From positions 2,061,501 to 2,125,500 of the forward strand of contig NZ_CP126980.1 in NCBI RefSeq assembly GCF_030252345.1: a stretch of DNA of 64,000 bases, given 5' to 3'. The notes under the pieces were generated by a model. The model did no database searches, was not told the origin of the DNA, and saw only the letters and a list, made by a program, of their open reading frames with translations. Positions within the stretch are counted from its first letter, which is position 1, and every line of letters starts with the position of its first letter. Shown here piece after piece: positions 35,135 to 43,739 of the stretch. Source of the stretch: Actinoplanes oblitus. Its GTDB lineage: Bacteria > Actinomycetota > Actinomycetes > Mycobacteriales > Micromonosporaceae. A program made the translations under genes and the position numbers.

Positions 35135-36394
35135 CTAACCGCGCACCAGCTCGCGGGTGATGCCGGCGATGTCGCGGGCGCCGGTCAGCGCCATGGTCAG
35201 GTCGAGTTCGGCGACCACGTTGCGGATCACCTCGGCCACGCCGTCCGCGCCGGCCAGCGCGAAGCCGTACAGGTGCGGGCGGCCCAGCAGCACCGCGTCG
35301 GCACCCAGGGCGAGCGCCACGAAGACGTCCGCGCCGGTGCGGACGCCGCTGTCCAGCAGCAGGGTCGGCTCCGGCCCGAGCGCCGACCGGATCTCCACCA
35401 GCGCGTCCAGCGACGCCACCGCGTTGTCCACCTGCCGCCCGCCGTGATTCGACACCACCAGCGCGTCCACCCCGATCGCCAGGGCGCGCCGGGCGTCCTC
35501 CACGGTCAGGATCCCTTTGAGTACGACCGGAAGACTGGTCCGCCGTTTCAACGTCGCCAGGTGCTCCCAGCTCAGGCCGGGGTTGGAGTAGATGTCGAGG
35601 AACGTCTCGACGCTGGCCCGCGGGATCGGCGACCGCAGGTTGTCCCAGAACGACCCGGGGTGGTTGCGGGACATCGCCAGCAGCGCCCGGATCGCGCCGA
35701 GCGTCACCCGGGGCCGCTCCCGCGGCTGCCGGGCCCGCTCCCCGGCGATCGCCCGGAACACCGGGTCGGAGGTGTACTGGGCGATGCCGAGGCCCTTGGC
35801 GAACGGCAGCGAGCCCAGGTTCAGGTCCTGTGGCCGCCAGCCCAGCACCGTGGTGTCCAGGGTGACCACCAGCGCGCCGGCGCCGATCGCCTCGGCCCGG
35901 GCGATCAGGCTGTCCACCAGCCGCTCGTCCTTGCTCCAGTAGAGCTGGAACCAGCGCGGCGTGTCGCCCATCGCCGCCGCGCAGTCCTCCATCGGGTTGC
36001 AGCCCTGGTTGGAGAAGACGTACGGCGTCCCGGTCGCGGCCGCCCCGGTGGCGATGGCGATGTCCGAGTCCCTGCCCATCAGCGCGCCGGCGCCGACCGG
36101 GGCGAGCAGCAGCGGGCTGGGCAGCCGGGTGCCGAGCACCTCGGTGGACAGGTCCCGGTCGACCGCGCCGGCCGCCATCCGGGGCACTATCGCCCACCTG
36201 TCGAACGCCGCCCGGTTGCGCCGCATGGTCCGTCCCTCGCCCGCGCCACCGGCCACGTATGCCCAGGCCTCGGCGCTGCTGGCGCGTTTCGCCCGGCGCT
36301 CCAGCTCGGCGAAGTCGGTGGGCACCGCCGGACGGCGGCCCAGCGTGCCGGCCCGGTAGATGGTGGCCTGGCGAACCAGTCCGGCGTCCGGCAT
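35135..36394 (-). CDS. FMN-dependent alpha-hydroxy-acid oxidase (lactate oxidase-like)
   Basis: This 419-residue flavoprotein oxidises an L-2-hydroxy acid such as lactate. Family signatures are AWAYVAGGAGEGRTMRRN near the N-terminus, PLLLAPVGAGAL, LVVTLDTTVLGWRPQDL, and the active-site SNHGGRQVDN near residue 315 whose His abstracts the proton. The C-terminal phosphate-binding part is LGADAVLLGRPHLYGFALAG. It resembles lactate 2-monooxygenases. Two in-frame ATGs (36394 and 36409) each have a good GGAG site, within a short duplicated leader, so the start is uncertain by five residues. It is divergent from dinB. Confidence 0.9.
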   Translation of the reverse strand: MPDAGLVRQATIYRAGTLGRRPAVPTDFAELERRAKRASSAEAWAYVAGGAGEGRTMRRNRAAFDRWAIVPRMAAGAVDRDLSTEVLGTRLPSPLLLAPVGAGALMGRDSDIAIATGAAATGTPYVFSNQGCNPMEDCAAAMGDTPRWFQLYWSKDERLVDSLIARAEAIGAGALVVTLDTTVLGWRPQDLNLGSLPFAKGLGIAQYTSDPVFRAIAGERARQPRERPRVTLGAIRALLAMSRNHPGSFWDNLRSPIPRASVETFLDIYSNPGLSWEHLATLKRRTSLPVVLKGILTVEDARRALAIGVDALVVSNHGGRQVDNAVASLDALVEIRSALGPEPTLLLDSGVRTGADVFVALALGADAVLLGRPHLYGFALAGADGVAEVIRNVVAELDLTMALTGARDIAGITRELVRG

Positions 36395-36454
36395 CCGAGG
36401 CTCCTTCATCCGAGACTCCCTGAGTTGTCGTACCCGGTGCGTAGGCTGCGGGTC

Positions 36455-37885
36455 GTGAGGGGGGATCCGAGCATTCTGCACGTGGACCTGGACGCGATGT
36501 TCGCCGCCGTCGAGCAGCGTGACAAGGTCTCCCTGCGCGGAAAACCCGTGGTGGTCGGCGGCCTGGCCGGCCGGGGCGTGGTCGCCACCGCTTCGTACGA
36601 GGCGCGGGCCTTCGGCGTGCACTCGGCGATGCCGATGTCCCAGGCGCGGCGCCGCTCGCCGCCCGGCACGGCCTACCTGACCCCGCGCTTCCCGGCGTAC
36701 AAGCGGACCAGCGAGGTGGTGATGCGCCTGCTCGGCGAGGTGTCACCGCTGGTCGAGCAGGTGAGCATCGACGAGGCGTATGTCGACCTCGCGGTCACCG
36801 GGCACGACCTGAGCACCGCGGGCGTCACCGAGCTGGCCCGGCAGATCAAGGCGGAGATCGCCGCGGCCACCGGCGGGGTCACCGGCTCGATCGGCGCGGC
36901 CTCGTCCAAGCTGCTCGCCAAGATCGGCTCAGATCTGCACAAGCCGGACGGACTCACGGTGGTCCCGGCCGGCCAGGAGCTGGCCGTGCTGCATCCGCTC
37001 CCGGTGAGCCGGCTCGGCGGCGTCGGCCCGGCCACCGAGCAGCGGCTGCGCCGCTCCGGGGTGCGCACCGTCGGCGACCTGGCCCGGGTGCCGCTCGACG
37101 ACCTGGTCGACTGGTTCGGCACGGCGCACGGGCAGGGGCTGTTCCGGCTGGCCCGGGCGCGCGACGACCGGCCGGTGGTGAGCGAGCGGGAGGCCAAGTC
37201 GGTGTCGGCGGAGGAGACGTTCGACGTCGACCTGACCGATCCGGTGCGGCTGAATCGGGAGCTGGACCTGCTGGCGGCGCGGGTGGCCGGGCGGCTGCGG
37301 GCCGGCGGGCTGACCGGGCGCACGGTGAACATCAAGGTGCGCCACCACGACTTCACCACGGTGACCCGGGCGGTCACCCGCGACCAGCCGACCGACGACG
37401 GGCGGCTGGTCGCGCAGCTGGCCCGGCGGCTGCTGGCCGAGGTCGACACGTCGAGTGGGATCCGGTTGCTGGGGGTGGGCGTGTCCACGCTCGCCGACTT
37501 CGCCCAGGACGACCTGTTCTCCGGGAGCTTCCCGGAGCTCGGCGGGCTCTTCGGCGGGCCGGTGGCGCCGCTAACCGAGTTCCCGGTCGCGGAGGCGCCG
37601 GGTGCCGGCGTGGCGGTCGAGGTGCTTCCGGCGGCACCGCCGATGGCCGAGGAGGTGGCGGAGCGTCGCGACGTCGCGGCGCCCGTGTGGCGGACGGGGC
37701 AGGACGTCCGGCACGACGAGCACGGGGTGGGCTGGGTCTGGGGGAGCGGGCTCGGGCTGGTGACGGTCCGGTTCGAGGGGCCGCTGACGGCACCGGGACC
37801 GGTGCGGACGTTTCCGGTGGGGGATCCGCTGCTGCACCCCGCCGACCCGCCGGACTGGACCGGGCGGGGGACGCCTGGTCGGTGA
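36455..37885 (+). CDS. dinB: DNA polymerase IV
   Basis: This Y-family translesion polymerase has 476 residues. The palm motifs are HVDLDAMFAAVEQRD at the N-terminus (metal-binding Asp residues) and SIDEAYVDLAV near 107. Helix-hairpin-helix residues follow (SRLGGVGPATEQRLRRSGVR), and the little-finger domain runs from about 235 to 345. Residues 370-476 are an extra C-terminal region (VRHDEHGVGWVWGSGLGLVT) found in several actinobacterial DinB proteins. The start is GTG 36455, since the HVDLD motif should lie within the first dozen residues; upstream in-frame sequence belongs to the divergent gene. Confidence 0.94.
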   Translation: MRGDPSILHVDLDAMFAAVEQRDKVSLRGKPVVVGGLAGRGVVATASYEARAFGVHSAMPMSQARRRSPPGTAYLTPRFPAYKRTSEVVMRLLGEVSPLVEQVSIDEAYVDLAVTGHDLSTAGVTELARQIKAEIAAATGGVTGSIGAASSKLLAKIGSDLHKPDGLTVVPAGQELAVLHPLPVSRLGGVGPATEQRLRRSGVRTVGDLARVPLDDLVDWFGTAHGQGLFRLARARDDRPVVSEREAKSVSAEETFDVDLTDPVRLNRELDLLAARVAGRLRAGGLTGRTVNIKVRHHDFTTVTRAVTRDQPTDDGRLVAQLARRLLAEVDTSSGIRLLGVGVSTLADFAQDDLFSGSFPELGGLFGGPVAPLTEFPVAEAPGAGVAVEVLPAAPPMAEEVAERRDVAAPVWRTGQDVRHDEHGVGWVWGSGLGLVTVRFEGPLTAPGPVRTFPVGDPLLHPADPPDWTGRGTPGR

Positions 37886-37903
37886 GCCGGGATTCAGCCC
37901 GGC
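37886..37903 (+). terminator. Hairpin after dinB
   Basis: GCCGGG-ATTCAG-CCCGGC starts on the base after the dinB stop. It has a 6-bp stem and 6-base loop without a T-run, in the position expected for a terminator. Confidence 0.55.
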
Positions 37904-38140
37904 GCGGCCTCGCGGCCCGGACCGGCGGCGGCGTGGGCGTCGAGGCACGGGACTTCGCGGCGTCGTACCCCAAAGGGGTTGATCTTGAAGGGCGGACGTG
38001 GACGGTGAGCTGCGGTCTGTCGGGTTGTGCGGATAGTGCTTCTCGGCGGGGTTGACCGGAAACGACGGGTGTGGCGCGGGTTGGCAAGTCGATTTGGGGG
38101 GAGTACGAACGGATCGAGTGTCTTCTCGCGGGAGGCCTGA
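37904..38140. other. Intergenic region upstream of ctaD
   Basis: No credible gene is present. A small ACCCCAAAGGGGT palindrome (37967-37979) is followed by an AT-richer TTGATCTTGAAGG, unlike the flanking DNA. The promoter of ctaD is expected here; a TTGACC at about 38054 is a possible -35 but no clear -10 follows. Confidence 0.4.
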
Positions 38141-39859
38141 ATGACGACGACCGCGCCGCGGCCCGTGCAGACCCGACCCTGGCCGGTCCGCCGGCCGGTG
38201 CGCGGGTCCTGGCTGGCCAGGACCATCCGGACCACCGATGCCAAGCAGATCGGCATCATGTACATGGTCACCGCCTTCGGGTTCTTCATCGTGGGCGGCT
38301 TCATGGCGCTGCTGATGCGCGCCGAGCTGGCGCGGCCGGGGATGCAGATCGTCTCGCCGGAGCAGTACAACCAGCTGTTCACCATGCACGGCACGATCAT
38401 GCTGCTGCTGTTCGCGACGCCCATCCTGTTCGCCTTCGCGAATTTCGTGGTGCCGATCCAGATCGGCGCGCCGGACGTGGCGTTCCCCCGGCTGAACGCG
38501 TTCGCCTACTGGCTGTACCTGTTCGGCGGGACGATCGCCGTCGGCGGTTTCGCGCTGCCCGGCGGCGCCGCCGACTTCGGCTGGACCGCCTACGTGCCGC
38601 TCAGCGGCGGGCAGAACTCGCCGGGCGTGGGCGGCAACATGTGGGTGGTCGGCCTGGCGCTCTCCGGGCTCGGCACCATCCTCGGCGCGGTCAACATGAT
38701 CACCACGATCCTCTGCCTGCGCGCGCCCGGGATGACCATGTTCCGGATGCCGATCATGACGTGGAACATCCTGCTCACCAGCCTGCTGGTGGCGCTGGTC
38801 TTCCCGTTCCTGGCCGCGACGCTGTTCGCGCTGGCCGCCGACCGGATCCTGGGCGCACAGGTGTTCAACGTGAACACCGGCGGGCCGCTGCTCTGGCAGC
38901 ACCTGTTCTGGTTCTTCGGCCATCCCGAGGTCTACGTGGTGGCGCTGCCGTTCTTCGGGATCATCACCGAGGTCGTCCCGGTGTTCAGCCGTAAGCCGGT
39001 GTTCGGCTACAAGCCGCTGGTCGCGGCCACCCTGCTGATCTCCGGGCTGTCGATGAGCGTGTGGGCGCACCACATGTTCGCCACCGGGCAGGTGCTGCTG
39101 CCGTTCTTCAGCCTGCTCAGCTACCTGATCGCGGTGCCGACCGGGATGAAGTTCTTCGTCTGGATCGGCACCATGTGGCGCGGGCAGCTCTCCTTCGAGA
39201 CGCCGATGATGTTCGCGATCGGGTTCCTGGTGACGTTCCTGCTCGGCGGCCTGACCGGGGTGCTGCTGGCGTCGCCGCCCGTCGACTTCCACGTGCACGA
39301 CTCGTACTTCGTGGTGGCGCACTTCCACTACGTGCTGTTCGGGACGATCGTGTTCGCGGTCTTCTCCGGGATCTACTTCTGGTTCCCGAAGATGTTCGGC
39401 CGGATGCTCGACGACCGGCTGGGCAAGGTGCATTTCTGGCTGACGTTCATCGGCTTCCACACCACGTTCCTGGTGCAGCACTGGCTGGGCGCCGAGGGGA
39501 TGGCCCGGCGGTACGCCGACTACCTGCCCAGCGACGGGTTCACCGCGCTGAACACCGTCTCCACCGTCGGCTCGTTCATCCTCGGGGCGGCCACCCTGCC
39601 GTTCCTCTACAACGTGTGGAAGTCGTACCGGGCGGGGGAGCCGGTGACCGTGGACGACCCGTGGGGGCACGGGAACTCGCTGGAGTGGGCGACGTCGTGC
39701 CCGCCGCCGTTGCGGAACTTCGACAAGATGCCGCGGATCCGGTCGGAGCGGCCGGCGTTCGACGCGAAATTCCCCGAGCTGGCGGTGTCCGGGCCCGGTG
39801 GGACTCCGGAGGAGGGATCGCTGGTGCGGGGGGAGAATCCCGCGCTCGACGACAGTTGA
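38141..39859 (+). CDS. ctaD: Cytochrome c oxidase subunit I
   Basis: This 572-residue subunit of the aa3-type terminal oxidase has twelve membrane helices. Key ligands are visible: the low-spin heme His in [11 protein letters not shown], the CuB-binding [13 protein letters not shown] with the cross-linked Tyr, the paired HH in [10 protein letters not shown], and the heme His residues in [14 protein letters not shown]. It reduces oxygen to water and pumps protons. A GGGAGG site precedes the ATG. No other oxidase subunit adjoins it, so it may be an extra ctaD copy separate from the main operon. Confidence 0.97.
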   Translation: MTTTAPRPVQTRPWPVRRPVRGSWLARTIRTTDAKQIGIMYMVTAFGFFIVGGFMALLMRAELARPGMQIVSPEQYNQLFTMHGTIMLLLFATPILFAFANFVVPIQIGAPDVAFPRLNAFAYWLYLFGGTIAVGGFALPGGAADFGWTAYVPLSGGQNSPGVGGNMWVVGLALSGLGTILGAVNMITTILCLRAPGMTMFRMPIMTWNILLTSLLVALVFPFLAATLFALAADRILGAQVFNVNTGGPLLWQHLFWFFGHPEVYVVALPFFGIITEVVPVFSRKPVFGYKPLVAATLLISGLSMSVWAHHMFATGQVLLPFFSLLSYLIAVPTGMKFFVWIGTMWRGQLSFETPMMFAIGFLVTFLLGGLTGVLLASPPVDFHVHDSYFVVAHFHYVLFGTIVFAVFSGIYFWFPKMFGRMLDDRLGKVHFWLTFIGFHTTFLVQHWLGAEGMARRYADYLPSDGFTALNTVSTVGSFILGAATLPFLYNVWKSYRAGEPVTVDDPWGHGNSLEWATSCPPPLRNFDKMPRIRSERPAFDAKFPELAVSGPGGTPEEGSLVRGENPALDDS

Positions 39860-39991
39860 CGATAAAAACGGAAATAGCGGCATTTGCCGGTATGCCCGGA
39901 TGGTGAGCTACTGCTGAGGCGGCCGTAGCCGGGTTCAGGGGGCGTCCGATGAAAGGTCGGACACTTCGTCCTCGATCCGGAAGGATGCTTC

Positions 39992-41443
39992 ATGCCGCTC
40001 GGCCGCCCTGCTGTTGCCCGTTCTCTCGGCGCTGCCGCCGCCCTCGCCGTCCTGGCGGTGCCGGCGGCACCCGCCCGGGCCGGTGCCGCCTGCGACCTCG
40101 GGGGCTTCGCCGCCACCTCGCAGGCCGACCTCGCCAGGATCACCGTGCTCGACCCGGGCCCGCTCGCGCCGAACCTGCCCGCCCTCACCGGCGTCCGGCT
40201 CGCCCCGGCGCACAGCGACGTCGACAGCGATCGGCGGCTCGGCAAGAGCCGGGCCACCGCCGGTTACGCCGACGCGAAGCTGCTCGGCATGCACCTGCCG
40301 GGGCTCCCGCCGCGCGACGCGGAAGCCACCCACCTGGCGCCCGGGCAGCGTCCCGGCCCGGTCACCGCCGGCCTCGCGGCACTGAACGCCGGTGGGCTCG
40401 CCGAGGCCCGGCTGGGCACGGCGACGGCGCAGGCCAGGTGGGACGACAGGTACCGGTGTGGCCGGACCGGGCCGCTGACCCGGGCGGCGACCATGCTGGA
40501 AGGGCTCGGCATTCTCGGCGGCGGTGGCTCCGGGACTGTCGTCCAGGCGGCCGGCGGCCGGACCGGCCTGCCGGTCGGCGGCCGGACCAGTCTGCTCAAG
40601 GTAGGACCGACCGGGTCCGCGCAGAGCGCCAGCGATGTGGTGAGGGCCGGGGGCGGGCGCGTCGGGGTGCGGTCCGGGGCCGGGCTCGCGCTGGCCGGCC
40701 TGACGCTCTTCGAGGGCACCCCGCAGGAGATCACCGCCAAGGTGCTCACCCAGCCCACCCTCGAGGTGGTGGCCGGCGGGAAGCCGCGGGTCAACTATCG
40801 GCCGGCGGTCCTCTCGATCCGCTCCGCGGGCAAGGCGGTGGGCGGCCTCGACGCCGGCCACGGCAGCGTCTCGCTGAGTCTGCTCGGCCGGCTGGCGCAG
40901 GACCGGCCGGCGTCGTTGCTGTCGGTGCGGCTCTCCCTCGGCGAACCCACCCGGCGGATCCAGGGCGCTTCGGTGTCGGCGGAGGTGGCGTCGGTGCGGG
41001 TCGAGGTGAGGCTCGGGGCGGCGCATCTGCTCGACGTCGCCCTGGGATACCTGTCAGTTTCGGCCACAGCGCCGTGCCGGGTGGGCTCCGCGGTGTCGCG
41101 CCCCCGGGCCTCCGCCGCCGAGGCGCCGTCCACCGCGCGCTCGTCGGCTCCCGCTTCCGCCGCGCAGTCCCCGGCTTCCGCTTCCGCCGAGCGGCCTGTC
41201 GCGGGTGCGGCTCCGCAGGCCGTCTCCCGGCACACTTCGCCGGCCGATCCGGCTGCCGGCCGCGACGCGTCCACCGGTCCGCTCGTCTCCGGAGGTCAAC
41301 CCGATTCCGGTACGCCGTCAGCCGGCGGTCTCGCCCTGACCGGGGCGAACGTGGCGGCCGTGGGGCTCGGCGGGGTCGCGCTGATCGTGGTGGGTGCCGG
41401 GGCGCTGGTCCTGAGCCGGCGTCGGCGTGGCATCGAGCGCTGA
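39992..41443 (+). CDS. Secreted surface protein with LALTG sorting-type C-terminus
   Basis: This 483-residue exported protein has a signal peptide at residues 1-30 (AAALAVLAVPAAPARA). A large secreted domain with few cysteines follows. A low-complexity Ala/Ser/Pro segment (about 365-430) leads to LALTG (447-451), a hydrophobic helix and a RRRR tail. That layout matches an LAxTG cell-wall sorting signal. The secreted domain (ITVLDPGPLAPNLPALTGVR near its start) is not one I recognise. AAGGA 6 bases before the ATG sets the start. A class F-like sortase is at 53558, and I cannot tell whether it acts on this protein. Confidence 0.82.
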   Translation: MPLGRPAVARSLGAAAALAVLAVPAAPARAGAACDLGGFAATSQADLARITVLDPGPLAPNLPALTGVRLAPAHSDVDSDRRLGKSRATAGYADAKLLGMHLPGLPPRDAEATHLAPGQRPGPVTAGLAALNAGGLAEARLGTATAQARWDDRYRCGRTGPLTRAATMLEGLGILGGGGSGTVVQAAGGRTGLPVGGRTSLLKVGPTGSAQSASDVVRAGGGRVGVRSGAGLALAGLTLFEGTPQEITAKVLTQPTLEVVAGGKPRVNYRPAVLSIRSAGKAVGGLDAGHGSVSLSLLGRLAQDRPASLLSVRLSLGEPTRRIQGASVSAEVASVRVEVRLGAAHLLDVALGYLSVSATAPCRVGSAVSRPRASAAEAPSTARSSAPASAAQSPASASAERPVAGAAPQAVSRHTSPADPAAGRDASTGPLVSGGQPDSGTPSAGGLALTGANVAAVGLGGVALIVVGAGALVLSRRRRGIER

Positions 41444-41478
41444 TCCCGCGGGATCGGTGGTTGCCTTTCGCCGCGGGA
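41442..41478 (+). terminator. Nested inverted repeats after the LALTG gene
   Basis: GATCCCGCGGGATC (41442-41455) is a perfect palindrome starting at the stop codon. Its TCCCGCGG also pairs with CCGCGGGA at 41471-41478 around a 19-base loop. It is terminator-like by position. Confidence 0.45.
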
Positions 41479-41538
41479 CGTGGTTGGGTCCGCGTCTACG
41501 CTGACGTTCGTGTCGTTGAGCCGGGTGCCACCCGGTGC

Positions 41539-41600
41539 TCGCTCCGGCGGCCGGCCGCCGCCTCGCTCCGGCGAGGATTCGCTCCGGCGGCCGGCCGCCG
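41539..41600. repeat. Duplicated 22-bp palindromic repeat
   Basis: The 22-base sequence starting TCGCTCCGGCGGCCGG occurs at 41539-41560 and again at 41579-41600. Between them CCTCG...CGAGG forms a small hairpin. Each copy contains a CGGCGGCCGGCCGCCG palindrome. The 310-base interval between the LALTG gene and the next tetR holds nothing else I can identify. Confidence 0.6.
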
Positions 41601-41753
41601 GCATTCCGCTGCTGATCCGGGCCGGTGCTCGGGCGGAGCGGCTGCCGGGCCGGTGGCCGGGCAGCGGCTTCGGCGCCGGATGGGCCGGAGGGGTCGGCGG
41701 AGAGGACCTATGGGCCGGTGGTCATTTCCGGACTCGGCCATAAGATTGATCGT

Positions 41754-42317
41754 GTGCTACCGCAGAACCTCCCGCCCCGGGACGCGATCCATCGCGCGGC
41801 CGGGGAGTTGTTCGTCCGGGATGGTTACGGCGCCACGACGGTGCGGGCCATCGCGGCGGCTGCCGGGTGCGATCCGGCGCTGGTGATCCGGCACTTCGGG
41901 TCCAAGGAAGGATTGTTCCTCGCCACCGTCTCGGTCTCCGGTGATCTCACCGGGATCCTGGCCGGCCCGCTCGAGTCGATCGGCCGGGAACTGGTCCGTT
42001 ATGTCCTGGACGGTGCCGGCAGTCCGGTCGCCGGTGTCTATCGGGCGCTGCTGAGCGCCTCGGACCGCCCGGAGATCAAGGAACGGATCCGCGCCTCCAT
42101 GCACGACGTCTTCGTCGGCCCGCTGGCCGAGCGGATCGGCGGCACCTGCCCGGAGCTGCGTGCCCGGCTGGCCGCGGCCCAGTTCGCCGGCCTGATCAAC
42201 GCCTGCTGGCTGGTCGGCGACCCGGTGCTCGCGGACGCCGACCACGACGCGGTGATCGCCCTCTACGGCGACGCCATCCAACGCCTGCTCACCTGCGAAG
42301 ACCCCGCCGTCGGCTGA
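41754..42317 (+). CDS. TetR-family transcriptional regulator
   Basis: This protein of about 187 residues has an N-terminal helix-turn-helix (AIHRAAGELFVRDGYGATTV, then AAAAGCDPALVIRHFGSKEG) typical of TetR. The C-terminal ligand domain begins near residue 60 and includes VAGVYRALLSASDRPEIKER. The start is uncertain: GTG 41754 gives the expected distance to the DNA-binding domain, but no ribosome site is clear, and GTG 41718 would add 12 residues. No neighbour is an obvious target. It is convergent with the GtrA-like gene. Confidence 0.87.
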   Translation: MLPQNLPPRDAIHRAAGELFVRDGYGATTVRAIAAAAGCDPALVIRHFGSKEGLFLATVSVSGDLTGILAGPLESIGRELVRYVLDGAGSPVAGVYRALLSASDRPEIKERIRASMHDVFVGPLAERIGGTCPELRARLAAAQFAGLINACWLVGDPVLADADHDAVIALYGDAIQRLLTCEDPAVG

Positions 42318-42430
42318 GTCGCCCGCCGGCCCGGGCGATCACCTGGACGAGGGTGGCCTCGTCGAGCCGGCGCGGCGGTGTGCCGGGCCGGCGCGAGGGC
42401 GTCTCCGTCGGCCGGCGGTGCCGGGGCGGC

Positions 42431-43312
42431 CTAGCTGCGGGCGGTGAGGTGCTGGCGGCGGTTGCGGTGCCAGGTGCGCAGGCGGCCCGGCGGGCGTTGG
42501 TTGAGGACGCCGGTGTTGGGCTGGCTGGTGCAGAGCCGCGCGGTGGGGATGGGGGCCATCGTGCCGAGGCAGGCCAGGGCGGCGGTCAGGTTCCCGGTGG
42601 TGGGCAGGGCCGGGAAGGCCGCCGCGGCGCGGGTTCCGGTGGGCGCGACCGGGTCGGGTTCGGCCGGGGTGACGGTGCCGAGGCCGGCGGTGACCGGGGC
42701 GCTGTTCGGGCGGAGGCGGCGCGGGCGGCGACTGACCGTGACCGGACGAGCGCCGGGGACCGCGGTGCCGGCGGAAGGCGTCGCCGGCCTGCCCGCACCG
42801 GCGGCGGAGAGCGACGGCGACGCGGCGTCGGCGGCGTCCGCCGGGACCATTCGCCCGGGGGTGACCGGGGAGTGCCGGCGGGCGGCGAAGACCCAGCCGC
42901 GGAGGATCAGGTAGCGGACGCCGCCGACCAGGCTGCCGGTCAGGGCCAGGATCAGGGACTCGGTCAGCGCGGACGGATGCGGTCCGGCGATCGAGGCGAA
43001 CCACGGGGACACGGCGAGGTTGGCCAGGTAGACGACCACCGAGGTGAGGCCGGCTTCCCAGTGGAGGCGGGCGATCGCCGAGGTGGTGACGTTGAAGGTG
43101 ATCCGGCGGTGGGCCTCGGTGTTCACCGGGGTGACCACGAGCAGCGCGAGCCAGCTCGCCCAGGTGGCGGCCACCACCTCACGGACGGAGACGTAGACGA
43201 TCGTCTGCAGGACCGTGCTCAGTGCGCCGACCAGCATGAACCAGAAGAGCTGGCGGGGCACTGTCGCGTTCCACGCGGGTGGGCGGGCGAGCCGTCCGGC
43301 TGGACTTGGCAT
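42431..43312 (-). CDS. GtrA-like membrane protein with long Pro/Ala-rich tail
   Basis: This 293-residue protein has four membrane helices in residues 15-135 matching the GtrA family (RQLFWFMLVGALSTVLQTIV, VVTPVNTEAHRRITFNVT, LILALTGSLVGGVRYLILRG). GtrA-like proteins are linked to moving lipid-linked sugars across the membrane. Residues 145-293 form an unusual Ala/Pro/Arg-rich tail, longer than in the family. The start is taken at ATG 43312, because upstream in-frame codons overlap the operator pair at 43352-43388. The tail may interact with nucleic acid or the wall; nothing in it is diagnostic. Confidence 0.82.
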   Translation of the reverse strand: MPSPAGRLARPPAWNATVPRQLFWFMLVGALSTVLQTIVYVSVREVVAATWASWLALLVVTPVNTEAHRRITFNVTTSAIARLHWEAGLTSVVVYLANLAVSPWFASIAGPHPSALTESLILALTGSLVGGVRYLILRGWVFAARRHSPVTPGRMVPADAADAASPSLSAAGAGRPATPSAGTAVPGARPVTVSRRPRRLRPNSAPVTAGLGTVTPAEPDPVAPTGTRAAAAFPALPTTGNLTAALACLGTMAPIPTARLCTSQPNTGVLNQRPPGRLRTWHRNRRQHLTARS

Positions 43313-43351
43313 GACTGAACGCTTTCGGACAGCGATGGTTACCGCCGTAGT

Positions 43352-43388
43352 GTCAACACCGTTGACGGGTCGTGTCAACAACGTTGAC
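43352..43388. promoter_or_regulatory. Doubled GTCAAC-N3-GTTGAC operators
   Basis: Two perfect 15-base palindromes, GTCAACACCGTTGAC (43352-43366) and GTCAACAACGTTGAC (43374-43388), are spaced 22 bases centre to centre, two helical turns. They lie 40-76 bases upstream of the GtrA-like start. This is a typical arrangement for cooperative binding by a dimeric repressor such as the TetR encoded at 43740. Confidence 0.7.
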
Positions 43389-43739
43389 GCCGTGATGCGG
43401 GTTACCCTGCGCCATCGCGTGGTGGCGGGGTGAGGTGGCTTCTGTCCGTTTTATTGGACCGCTTCATGGTAGAAGATGCCGATTTGCCGGGGCGCCGCAG
43501 AAGGCTCGCCACGCGGGGTCACCGGGGATCTGCAACCTCGCTGTTATCGGGCTGTTTCCGATCGGCGATGCCCGCTGTGAGCCGCGGCACGCGGCGGGCG
43601 ACGAGAGCGAAACTGGCGCGGCGGGATCGAGGGGTGCGGCGGGGGCGGTGCTCATGGCGTACGCCGGACGGGGCCGGAAGGGAAAGCGGGCCCGGAGGCG
43701 CCCGGCGATCGGAGGGCGGGATCGCCGGGCGGGTCTCGG
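43389..43739. other. Intergenic region with no gene seen
   Basis: Reading frames here are short and lack family features. Two lower-GC patches (about 43444-43485 and 43530-43565) could carry promoters, but I see no matched -35/-10 pair. No repeats or stable long hairpins are apparent. Confidence 0.4.
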
